This document shows, one piece after another, positions 8,946-17,097 of a DNA stretch of 64,000 nucleotides. Position 1 is the first letter of the stretch. Each line of letters opens with the position of its first letter. Made by a program: the position numbers and the translations under genes. Below the pieces are notes generated by a model that did not search any database, was not told the DNA's origin, and worked only from the letters and a program-made list of their open reading frames with translations. This DNA comes from JBBDIM01 sp040880405. Its GTDB lineage: Bacteria > Planctomycetota > Planctomycetia > Pirellulales > Pirellulaceae. The stretch covers positions 1-64,000 of the forward strand of contig JBBDIM010000110.1 in NCBI GenBank assembly GCA_040880405.1, written 5' to 3'.

Positions 8946-10229
8946 TTACCCGCCATCGTACCGGAATTTGACCACCCCGCCAACGATTGTGGCGACGGCG
9001 AGCCCGGTTAGCTCTGCGCCACCCCAAGGGCAATTGGCTCCGTGGGAAAGGAACTTGGTGGGATCGACCGTCCAGGTTTTCTCGGGATCGATCAGCGTGA
9101 CATCCGCCACACGGCCGGGGGCCAAACTGCCGCCGTCGATCCCCAAGACCTGCGCCGGGTTGCACGACATCTTTTCGATCACCTGGCTCCAAGTGAGCTT
9201 GCCAGTGTGGACCAAGTGGGTCGCGGCGAGTCCCAGGGAGGTCTCCAAACCGGTCATGCCGAAAGGGGCCTCGGTGATGGCGCACATCTTTTTCTCGGAG
9301 GCCCTGGGGGCGTGCCCGCTGGCGATCACATCAATCGTGCCATCCAACAGACCCGCCACGCAGGCCTGCTGATGTTCGAGCGACCGGAGCGGCGGATTCA
9401 GCTTGAGATTGGTGTCGAAGCTTCGCATCGCCTCGTCGGTCAGGGCGAAATGGTAGGCGCAGATGCTGGCGGAGACGTTCACGCCGCGATCCTTTGCCCG
9501 GCGGAGGATCTCGACCGTGCCGCTGCATGAGATGGCCAGCAAATGGAGCCGGCCGCCGGTCGCCTCGCAAATCCGGATATCCCGGGCCGCCATCACGTCT
9601 TCCGCTTCGGCCGGCATCGGGGCGAGCCCCAGGATGGTCGAAATCAAGCCTTCGTGCATTACGCCATCCCGCGAAAGCTCGACCATCTCGGACCGGTTGA
9701 GGACCGGTTTGTCGAACATCTGGGCGTACTCGAAGGCCCTGCGAAGGAGCTCCGGGTTCGAGACGGGGCGCTCTCCATCGCTAAAGGCAACCGCGCCGGC
9801 CCGGACCAAAGTGCCGATTTCCGCTAGTTCCTCACCCTGCCGCTGGCTGCTGACGCAGGCGATCGGCAAGACGCGGCAACGATCGGCCTGAGAGGCTTGC
9901 CGCTCCAAAAAGGTGACCGCCGCCGCGGTATCGACCGGGGGCTGCGTCTCGGAGATCACCGCGATCGAGGTGAACCCACCGGCGAGCGCTGCGGCCGCGG
10001 CCGATTCGATCGTTTCGTCTTCCTCGTGGCCCGGCTCGCGGACCTGGACATGCATGTCGATCAGCCCAGGGGTGACCAACAGACCGGTAGCGTCGATGAC
10101 CTGATCGGCGGGCGCATCGTCTGCGCCAATTGACACGACGAGACCATCCTCGATTCGCAGGTTGGCGATCTGATCGAGGTTTTGCGAGGGATCGATGACC
10201 CGGCCGTTTCGAATCAAGAGACTAGGCAT
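8946..10229 (-). CDS. Dihydroorotase-like protein lacking catalytic metal ligands (PyrC'-type pseudoenzyme)
   Basis: A 427-residue protein with the full dihydroorotase TIM-barrel layout, including GLIDMHVQVREPG, KLNPPLR and a C-terminal NPAQVLGIDGGSLAPGRVADV. Key metal and catalytic residues are replaced. The HxH pair reads His60-Val-Gln62. The first later His position reads NRSE (Asn178). The HxxH position reads LHLLAIS (Ala232). The SDHAPH box reads SGHAPR (Gly305, Arg309). This is the pattern of the inactive PyrC' (PyrX) proteins of pseudomonads, which assemble with and support aspartate transcarbamoylase. It lies 24 bases after pyrB, as expected for that role. A second, active dihydroorotase should exist elsewhere in the genome. 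Family firm; loss of activity inferred from residues. Confidence 0.88.
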   Translation of the reverse strand: MPSLLIRNGRVIDPSQNLDQIANLRIEDGLVVSIGADDAPADQVIDATGLLVTPGLIDMHVQVREPGHEEDETIESAAAAALAGGFTSIAVISETQPPVDTAAAVTFLERQASQADRCRVLPIACVSSQRQGEELAEIGTLVRAGAVAFSDGERPVSNPELLRRAFEYAQMFDKPVLNRSEMVELSRDGVMHEGLISTILGLAPMPAEAEDVMAARDIRICEATGGRLHLLAISCSGTVEILRRAKDRGVNVSASICAYHFALTDEAMRSFDTNLKLNPPLRSLEHQQACVAGLLDGTIDVIASGHAPRASEKKMCAITEAPFGMTGLETSLGLAATHLVHTGKLTWSQVIEKMSCNPAQVLGIDGGSLAPGRVADVTLIDPEKTWTVDPTKFLSHGANCPWGGAELTGLAVATIVGGVVKFRYDGG

Positions 10230-10253
10230 AAGCGCACCACTGTGGCTGGGTTG

Positions 10254-11231
10254 TCACGATGAAATCGACTCCGGCTCGCAATAACCTTCGTTCAAGAGCC
10301 AGAGGGCCGACATCCGGACCGCTAGGCCATTGTTCACCTGATGCAGGATCACCGAGTGGTCTCCGTCAGCGACTTCCGGGGTGATTTCGACGCCGCGGTT
10401 GATCGGCCCAGGGGCCATGATCAGGATGTTGTCCTTGGCACGTTGCATCCGCTGGCGGTTCATCGCGTAAAGCAAGGCGTATTCGCGGACTGAGGGAAAC
10501 GGCCGGGTATATTGCCGCTCGAACTGAATCCGGAGCAGGTTGAGCACATCGCAGCGGGAGACGATGCTGTCCAGATCGTGCGAGACCTCCACCCCCAGTT
10601 CCTCCCAACGGCGCGAGACCAAGGTCGACGGCCCGCAAACAATCACGTGGGCTCCCAGCTTTTTCAGCCCCCAGATATTCGACCGCGCGGTTCGGCTATG
10701 GGCGATATCACCCACCAGCGCAACCGTCTTCCCTTTGATTTCCCCCCGATGCTGCCGGATGGTGAGGATATCAAGCAAACCCTGGGTCGGATGCTCGTGA
10801 GGGCCATCCCCCGCGTTGATCAGGCGACAATCCAAATTGTCGGCCAGCATCTGTGGCGTACCGGGTGCCTTGTGCCGGACGACCAAGGTATCGACACACA
10901 TCGCCTGGATGGTTTTGGCGGTGTCAATCAGCGTCTCTCCCTTGGAAAGACTACTGCTAGAGACCGAAAACTCCAGGACATCGGCCCCCAACCGCCGGGC
11001 AGCTAGTGAAAAACTGGTCCGAGTGCGGGTGGAGTCCTCAAAAAACAGATTTACACAGGTCCGCCCTTGCAGGACATTCAGCTTATGGCGGCAATCGCCG
11101 GTTGCCTCCTTGAAGGCTTGCGCCAGATCCAAAATCAGGGTAATTTCGGCGGCGGAAAGGCTCTCCAAATCCAACAGATGCCGCCGGGTCCAGCGGTTGC
11201 GGAACGGGTCGAGAAATCCGGGTGTCTCCAT
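10254..11231 (-). CDS. pyrB: Aspartate carbamoyltransferase catalytic subunit
   Basis: Catalyses carbamoyl phosphate plus aspartate to carbamoyl aspartate, the committed step of pyrimidine synthesis. It is 325 residues long, normal for the catalytic chain. The carbamoyl phosphate loop FFEDSTRTRTSF (64-75) and Lys97 in SLSKGET are intact, as are HPTQ (147-150) and GDIAHSRTARSN. The product-side loop reads MAPGPINRG, where Ala273 replaces the His usual in MHPxP. No regulatory chain pyrI is nearby; instead an inactive dihydroorotase follows, so the holoenzyme is probably the PyrB-PyrC' type. It is the first gene of the group, and the region upstream is repeat debris. Confidence 0.95.
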   Translation of the reverse strand: METPGFLDPFRNRWTRRHLLDLESLSAAEITLILDLAQAFKEATGDCRHKLNVLQGRTCVNLFFEDSTRTRTSFSLAARRLGADVLEFSVSSSSLSKGETLIDTAKTIQAMCVDTLVVRHKAPGTPQMLADNLDCRLINAGDGPHEHPTQGLLDILTIRQHRGEIKGKTVALVGDIAHSRTARSNIWGLKKLGAHVIVCGPSTLVSRRWEELGVEVSHDLDSIVSRCDVLNLLRIQFERQYTRPFPSVREYALLYAMNRQRMQRAKDNILIMAPGPINRGVEITPEVADGDHSVILHQVNNGLAVRMSALWLLNEGYCEPESISS

Positions 11232-12030
11232 GGGAGCTTAGACCACCAAGCGGGCAAAAGAGGCGACAAACGTTTCGCAATTCTACGAGCTTCTCGCGGT
11301 GATCACAAGCCGGTGGGGATGGGACGGATCGGAGCCCGAGGTTGCGGAGAGTCTGGGAAAATTGCTTACCAACGTTGCCCTGGGGGGCAGACTTAGGAGC
11401 GGAAGAACAACTTCCCGCTTCCACCGCCTCCTCAATCACCGGTCCATACGCCAGGAATCGGCCGGTTTGTTTTCTCTCCCATCAATCCCCTTTGCGCCTT
11501 GGCGAGAGATTTTTTTTGCCGCGGACCGGCGCGGATGTACGCGGATCGCAAGCGGGTAGAATGACGAATCGCAGACAACCTGTCCGCGTTAATCCGCGTC
11601 CATCTGCGGCTCTTCTAATTTAGCCACCGAGGTCACAGAGGCCACAGAGAAGTGACCGAAGATTGAGGATTGTCTCCGCTGCCAAGTCCCCTCTTATCCG
11701 TGTTAGTCTGTGCCCATCCGTGGCTAAATTTCTTTGCGTGACCCTACCGGTAACGTCTTTGGTGAAGGCGTGCGTTCCAACTTCTTCTCTCTGTGACCTC
11801 TGTGTGCTCTGTGGCTAACCTGTTTTTAACCACAGAGCACGAGGGGACCACCGAGCCGGAGGTCGTCCGGGGTGGTTTCTTGTATTCCTGTGCGGATCTC
11901 TAGCAGCGGCGGAGAAATAGCTTCCGGATGTCGCCGCTGTAGGGTTGGCTCGCGACTTACCCCCAAAACTGGGAGGTTGTTTTTCTCGCGATTCTCACTC
12001 AACGGACAAGCCGCCAGTGCCACCCGTGGG
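11232..12030. repeat. Gene-free stretch of decayed dispersed repeats
   Basis: About 800 bases with no convincing gene. It strings together worn repeat words: 'CCTTTGCGCCTTGGCG' near 11488, 'GCGTTAATCCGCGTCCATC' near 11586, 'CACAGAGGCCACAGAG' near 11634, 'GTGCCCATCCGTGGCTAAA' near 11711, and 'CTCTGTGACCTCTGTG' near 11790. Related words recur at 50.4 and 57.8 kb. Such phrases are widespread intergenic debris in planctomycete and related genomes. The promoter of pyrB must lie at the left end, but I could not place it. Confidence 0.7.
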
Positions 12031-13695
12031 CTAGTCCTCGTAGAATCGATCCCAAATCACCGCACCCAAAATTGGTCGGGCGAATCGGTTCACTTCTTTT
12101 TCCTCCGGGGTATCGAGGGCTTGGAAGACCGACCACGACTTCTTTTTGGCCAGCGGCAAAGTGATGCTCCCTGGGCGAACGGTCCAGAGTCCCAGCAGCA
12201 GCCCCCCTTCATGTTCATGATCGATCCAGCGGTGATAATGCTTCGCCTCGACCGTCGGCAAGTCCTTGATCTTGTTCCAGGCATAAACCAGCGCCGCCGC
12301 TTGCAGGTCTTCGCCATCCGCCTGGGGCGGCGTGTCAAAACCTTGTTCCGAGAGGAGCACGGTTCGGGGTTTGCCCTGGTAGAGATTCTCCGGCTCCTGC
12401 ATCCAGCGGTCGAGGACCTCGATGTTGTAGAAGGTGATTTTTGGGGTGTCGTAGTCGTCGGTCGGCTGCGTATCGAGCCAAACCTTGGGGTCGCGGAGGT
12501 TCTGCGGGTAGGGATGGTGGGCGACTCCCCACTGGTAATCCCCTTCCCGCTCGCTCCGCTTGACCAGTTGTTCCATCAGTTCGCGGGTGGAGTAAAATCC
12601 GGGGGCGTCTCGATGGACTTGGTTCCAGAAGTGATCCAGCGAGATAAAGACCTCCGCCTCCGGATTAAATGCCCTGGCCGAGTGGTAAACCAGTCGCATC
12701 GAGCGGTCATACTCGTCCAAATAGGACTGCATGTCCTTCTTGCCGGAATTGGTCCAGATCCAGCCGGAGTTGACTTCGTTGTGGATGATCCAGTGGGTGA
12801 TCCGGCCATGGGGGCCTTCGGGATGGCCGTACCGCTCGGCCAAAAACCGCATGAGCGCGGCGTAGGTGTTGGCCCCTTCGCGCGAGGTGAGGTTCGCCAT
12901 GCTGTAGTGGCCATCGACCGCATCGGGATGGGTCATTCGCCGTCCGATTTCGGTCTCGCGGGATTTCCGCGGGATCAGAATGATTACCGAGACGACGATG
13001 TCGTTTTTCCACGCGAAGGTGATGGCCTCGTCCAACTGCCGGACGTGCGACTCCCGCATATAGAAGGTTTCGCCGCCATAGTCGACCCGGTGCGAGCTGG
13101 TCCCCTCCACCTGCAGCAGGTTCTCTAGCATGAGGTTGAGCGTGATGTTATGGACACCTAGCTCGACTAGATCGTTCAGGTCGTGCATCAGCCAAACGCC
13201 ACCCATCCCCTTGGCGCTCTTGGGACGCTGCCGTTTCACCTCGGGCCACTTTGCGGCGGAGGATACATCAGCGGCATAGCGGGCCGAGCTTAGCAATTTT
13301 CGGTTTGCCGGTTGCTCCCCTTCAGCGACGACCGCCCAGCGGCTGTAGATCCGGTCGTAGCCCTGATCGGTGCGGTTAAGGGTCACCTCAAAGCGGCCAT
13401 CCTCGTTGGTGCTAACGGAGTAGGTCCGATCCCATTTTGTGATCTCAAGACTCGAATGGTGAGGTTCAATCTCCACCAGTTTTTGTCCGTCCCTGCCGGG
13501 GGCGAGGGTGCCACGGACGAGGACCCGAGAACCGTCGACCTTCACCTCTGTGATTTCCGCGGGAAACTGTGTGCTGAGGTATTGGCGCCATTGGGCGGAC
13601 AAATCAGGGGTTTCTTCTTCTCCGTGGCAATCACTGGTGGCGATGAAGATGGACGACAAGAAAATCCCAAACAGTCCGGCAAAGCGCAACATCAT
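12031..13695 (-). CDS. Secreted DUF5722 protein, possible glycoside hydrolase fold
   Basis: A 554-residue protein with an N-terminal signal peptide (about residues 1-25). A short beta-rich region (40-130) is followed by a domain that reads like an alpha/beta barrel: WLMHDLNDLVELGVHNITLN, then HWIIHNEVNSGW with Glu307, and VLLSEQGFDTPP with Glu450. Glu at strand ends in 'NE' and 'SEQG' contexts is the arrangement of clan A glycoside hydrolases, acid/base then nucleophile. I recognise the family as DUF5722, which has no established reaction, so hydrolase activity is inference. It sits behind a TolC-like gene on the same strand with a hairpin between them. GAGG lies just before the tandem ATGs. 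Confidence 0.75.
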   Translation of the reverse strand: MMLRFAGLFGIFLSSIFIATSDCHGEEETPDLSAQWRQYLSTQFPAEITEVKVDGSRVLVRGTLAPGRDGQKLVEIEPHHSSLEITKWDRTYSVSTNEDGRFEVTLNRTDQGYDRIYSRWAVVAEGEQPANRKLLSSARYAADVSSAAKWPEVKRQRPKSAKGMGGVWLMHDLNDLVELGVHNITLNLMLENLLQVEGTSSHRVDYGGETFYMRESHVRQLDEAITFAWKNDIVVSVIILIPRKSRETEIGRRMTHPDAVDGHYSMANLTSREGANTYAALMRFLAERYGHPEGPHGRITHWIIHNEVNSGWIWTNSGKKDMQSYLDEYDRSMRLVYHSARAFNPEAEVFISLDHFWNQVHRDAPGFYSTRELMEQLVKRSEREGDYQWGVAHHPYPQNLRDPKVWLDTQPTDDYDTPKITFYNIEVLDRWMQEPENLYQGKPRTVLLSEQGFDTPPQADGEDLQAAALVYAWNKIKDLPTVEAKHYHRWIDHEHEGGLLLGLWTVRPGSITLPLAKKKSWSVFQALDTPEEKEVNRFARPILGAVIWDRFYED

Positions 13696-13740
13696 CGAAC
13701 CTCAAGTACTCAGGACTTCGGGCACCGCAAGAAACAGCGG

Positions 13741-13768
13741 AAGGGTAGGAAATTGCTATCCTACCCTT
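13741..13768 (-). terminator. Possible hairpin terminator after the TolC-like gene
   Basis: A perfect 10-base-pair stem, AAGGGTAGGA against TCCTACCCTT, with an 8-base loop. It lies 48 bases beyond the stop of the outer membrane factor gene on its transcribed strand. It lacks a strong U-tract, so it could be only a small repeat. Confidence 0.45.
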
Positions 13769-13815
13769 CACGCTTTTCGCTGAATACTGCCCGAACCACA
13801 CTCAAAGCGACATCA

Positions 13816-15408
13816 TTACGGTGTCATTGGCAGTGGTCCCAGCGGAGCCGGAACGGCCTCGGCCGGTTCCAAGCCATCGTTTCGGTCCAGTTCCCCCTCG
13901 ACATTTTGCAGGTCGAGCCGGAACGACTCAGGCATCAGCGGCTCTCGCACGTTGGCCGGGGTTGCCACGACATAGGGGTCTCGCCAACCACCACCCAGCG
14001 ATTGGTAGATTTGGATAACCGCGGCGTAGATCTGTCCCAGAGACTCGACATACTGGTCTTCGAGTTCCGCCTGGAATCGCTGCGCGTCCAGCAGTGTTTG
14101 GAACGGAATGATCCCGCCACGGTACTGCTCTTCGGAGATCTCGGCCGCCATCCGGGCCGCTTCGGCCGCCTGCCGCAAGGCCTCGGCCCGATCAAGCGAG
14201 TGGCGATACAGGGCCAACGCGTCTTCCACCTCCGCCGAAGCGTCCAACACGCTTTGCTGATACGCGAACACCAACTGACGCCAGCGGGCCCGGTTCACCT
14301 CGATATTGTTTCGCACTCGGCCAAAGCTCAGAATATTCCAACGCATCGCCGGTCCTACGCTATACGCCAGGCTTTCGCTGCGGAACCAATTGCTGACCTT
14401 AGTGGCGTCGACCGTGAACGTCCCATTGAGCGTGAATCGCGGGTACAAATCCGCCGTGGCAATGCCGATCCGAGCCGCTTGGGCAGCCAACTGCCTCTCC
14501 GCCGAGCGAATATCGGGACGCTGACGAATCAAGTCGATGGGCAACCCAACGTCAATATCTTGCGGCAACCGAGGCAATGCCTTGTTCGCCAAAATCTCCT
14601 CCGTTAAGTCTTGTGGCGGTGTACCCTGCAGCACCGAGAGGCGATGAAACACCTGATCCAATTCCTGTCCGAGCAGCGGAAGTGCCGACTCCGTGCGGAA
14701 CAAGTTTGACTTCGCCTGTTCGACATCCAACCGGCTAACCGTGCCCGCTTCCAACCGATCCTCGGTGATTTCCACCGAGCGACGCTGTAAGTTGACGTTA
14801 CGCTGGGTGATTAAGATTCGCTGCTCAAGAGTTCGGGCCTGGATGTACGCCGCACCAACTTCCCCCTGGAGGCTAACGAGCAAGGCGTTGTGGTCTTCGA
14901 TCGAGACATCGATATCCGCGTCGGCCGCTTCAACCGTTCGCCGCAAAGCACCGAATACGTCGATTTCCCAGGAAGAGGTTAACCCGGTCGACCAGATATC
15001 AAACGCCGGTGCGGAGAATCCTGGCAGACCAAACGGGCTTCCGTTATCGCTGAATTTCTGATGCGTGAAGCCCGCGGTCGCAAAGATGTCCGGGAACAGT
15101 CCGCCTCGTGCCACGCCACGTTGGGCCCGCGCCTCGTTGATCCGCTCCATCGCCTCTCCCAGCGTCAGGTTTTGCTGGGTGGTGTTGAGCACCAATTGGC
15201 TCAACACCGGGTCGTCGAACTTGGTCCACCAGGCGATCGAATTATCGGGCCGGTTCGTGACCCCTTCGGGCAGCGGCTGGCGCCAGTTGTCGGCGAAGGG
15301 TGCGCCTGGGTCGCAATGGTCCGGTCCGACCAAACATCCGGTGGACAACATGGCCAAGGCCAACATGCCCCACACGGGACAACATAGGACGGTTTTGTTG
15401 ATTCGCAC
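13816..15408 (-). CDS. TolC/NodT-family outer membrane efflux lipoprotein
   Basis: An outer membrane factor of about 530 residues. The N-terminus has a lipoprotein signal with lipobox LSTGC (Cys25), then LVGPDHCDPGAPF, a variant of the family's VGPDY-PP entry. Two OEP repeats follow, with the usual long helical segments (SLQGEVGAAYIQARTLEQRI; QSVLDASAEVEDALALYR) and the mid-protein DVGLPIDLIRQRPDIRSAERQL signature. It would form the outer membrane and periplasmic tunnel of an RND or ABC export system, but no pump or adaptor gene is adjacent. I prefer the GTG at 15408, with GAGGA eight bases before it, over the TTG three codons upstream. Confidence 0.9.
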   Translation of the reverse strand: MRINKTVLCCPVWGMLALAMLSTGCLVGPDHCDPGAPFADNWRQPLPEGVTNRPDNSIAWWTKFDDPVLSQLVLNTTQQNLTLGEAMERINEARAQRGVARGGLFPDIFATAGFTHQKFSDNGSPFGLPGFSAPAFDIWSTGLTSSWEIDVFGALRRTVEAADADIDVSIEDHNALLVSLQGEVGAAYIQARTLEQRILITQRNVNLQRRSVEITEDRLEAGTVSRLDVEQAKSNLFRTESALPLLGQELDQVFHRLSVLQGTPPQDLTEEILANKALPRLPQDIDVGLPIDLIRQRPDIRSAERQLAAQAARIGIATADLYPRFTLNGTFTVDATKVSNWFRSESLAYSVGPAMRWNILSFGRVRNNIEVNRARWRQLVFAYQQSVLDASAEVEDALALYRHSLDRAEALRQAAEAARMAAEISEEQYRGGIIPFQTLLDAQRFQAELEDQYVESLGQIYAAVIQIYQSLGGGWRDPYVVATPANVREPLMPESFRLDLQNVEGELDRNDGLEPAEAVPAPLGPLPMTP

Positions 15409-15619
15409 GATTCGCAATCCTCGCGGCTCGATTTTGTTCGCAAGCTAAGTATCGGTTAGCGACTCAATGCGGGCGTGCAATCGTTGCACTCCGCATGTGT
15501 CATTCATGTGTATCGACGCACGCATTCAGAGCGATGGGCAAAAAAAGAAACAAGCGTATCATCGTGAGAACCGGCATTCTCTGCGCAGGCGTCGCTAGCG
15601 GAACATTGCGCGGCTCGGG

Positions 15620-16636
15620 CTATCCCAGCACCGCCGACTCCCGCAGTTCCGCGGCGCGATACCGATCGGCCACCATCGTATCGATGAACAACTGACCCAG
15701 GTGGTACGCCACCATCGGCAAGAGCGCCAACGGTTGGTCCGGATAGAACTCCGCCGCCACGGCCAGGCCGATCATCAAGGTTTTTTGGCTCCCGGCAAAC
15801 GCGATGGGGATCTCTTCCCGCCGCGGAAAGGCCAGGCCGCGAGCAACCCAAAGCGATAGCCCCAGGGCTACCAGATGGATGACCAGCATCAAAAAGATCA
15901 TCGCGCCGAAGTCGAGCGTGCTAGGCATCAAGCTGGCTTCCAGTTCACGCAGCTTGAGCCCGCTCCGCACGCAGCCGAGAAATACCATCGTCAAAATGCC
16001 GCATTGGGCGACGACGCCGATCGGGGTTTTCATCTTCCCGGCCCAGGTGCCCCAGCCTGGCAAGAGCCGAGCTAGCTGCCCCGCGGCCATTGGCAGCAGC
16101 ACGAGTAGCAGCAGCTTCCAAACCATCTCCCCCAGCACGATGCCCCCCTGCCCCGGCACCGGCAAGATCGAAAAGGGAATCACACCGCCGGTGGTCAGAT
16201 AGAGCCAAAACGGCATCATCAGAAAGCAGACAAGGTTGGTCACAATGGTGACCATCAGCGCGGTTGCATCATTGCCCCCTGCCCTCCGAGTGAGCACCGC
16301 GGCCGAGGCCATGGTACAGGGGGCCGCCGCGGCGATATTCATCCCCAGGGCAAAGTCTCCGGTGGAGAGGAGCGATGCCCCCCAAGCCACCAGCGGCAAC
16401 ATGCCGTAATTCAACCCGGACGCTAGCATCGAGGCCGCTGGACGGTGGGCGGTGTCTCGCAGGTCGCCGAATTTCATCGGAAACGACATCAAAAACAACA
16501 CCGCGACCACCACCCCGTTCCGCAGGAAGGCATTATCGGGCAGCGGTGCAAAGGGCTCAGCCGCGACAAACCCCAAGATGGCCGCGCCAAACAGCGAAAT
16601 TAGGAACCAGCGTTGAATGAATAGTCGGACTAGCAA
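15620..16636 (-). CDS. Bile acid:sodium symporter-like (BASS/SBF-like) transporter
   Basis: A 338-residue integral membrane protein with nine to ten hydrophobic segments spread over its length. The pattern fits the SBF-like branch of the bile acid/sodium symporter superfamily, including GMNIAAAAPCTMASAAVLTRRAGGNDATAL near the middle, where the family's first crossing region lies, and ALAFAGSQKTLMIGLAV-like sequence (IAFAGSQKTLMIGLAVAAEF) in the second half. The substrate cannot be told; relatives move organic anions with sodium. It is on the same strand as the TolC-like gene, 210 bases away, and may be independent. The start is a TTG with AGGA eight bases upstream. A REPIN-like repeat lies behind the start. 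Confidence 0.85.
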   Translation of the reverse strand: MLVRLFIQRWFLISLFGAAILGFVAAEPFAPLPDNAFLRNGVVVAVLFLMSFPMKFGDLRDTAHRPAASMLASGLNYGMLPLVAWGASLLSTGDFALGMNIAAAAPCTMASAAVLTRRAGGNDATALMVTIVTNLVCFLMMPFWLYLTTGGVIPFSILPVPGQGGIVLGEMVWKLLLLVLLPMAAGQLARLLPGWGTWAGKMKTPIGVVAQCGILTMVFLGCVRSGLKLRELEASLMPSTLDFGAMIFLMLVIHLVALGLSLWVARGLAFPRREEIPIAFAGSQKTLMIGLAVAAEFYPDQPLALLPMVAYHLGQLFIDTMVADRYRAAELRESAVLG

Positions 16637-16660
16637 CCTTAGATTCCTACCTCAATGCGC

Positions 16661-16895
16661 GGGGATGAGTTCAATTACAAAGAGTCGGCGGAAAAGAACC
16701 CTGTTCCGCGGCACCCGTAATTGAACTTATCCCCTTCCAAACGCTCCATCCTCAAACCGGAATCCCTCACCAATCAACCCAACAACCAGGGGGGCGATTT
16801 TCTCACACGCTAAACATGTACGGGGATAAGTTCAATTACAGGGTCCGCGGTCGACACTTCTTGACCTCCGACTCTTTGTAATTGAACTCATCCCC
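16661..16895. repeat. REPIN-like nested palindrome
   Basis: Four copies of an 18-base word alternate in orientation: GGGGATGAGTTCAATTAC at 16661-16678, reverse of GGGGATAAGTTCAATTAC at 16717-16734, forward GGGGATAAGTTCAATTAC at 16822-16839, and reverse of the first form at 16878-16895. The outer pair extends to a perfect 28-base inverted repeat (16661-16688 and 16868-16895). Each neighbouring pair makes a hairpin with a 38-base interior, and the two interiors are similar to each other in reverse orientation. This is the architecture of two REP hairpins in inverted order, normally moved by a RAYT (Y1) transposase. No such transposase is in the window. Confidence 0.88.
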
Positions 16896-17097
16896 TAGCG
16901 AATCATGTCATGCTCCTCGTGTCATTATCGGGCAACCGATCTATCTGCAAACCCCGTCAGAGGTTAGAATCGGGGTTGGCCCGGGTCACAATAGGCACTT
17001 TGGAGAACCTCCAAGGGAAAGCTATCCCGGGATCAAATCGCCCCACGGGCGTTATCATTGCATTGCCACCTCTGAACCTAACTCACTACCAAAACAA

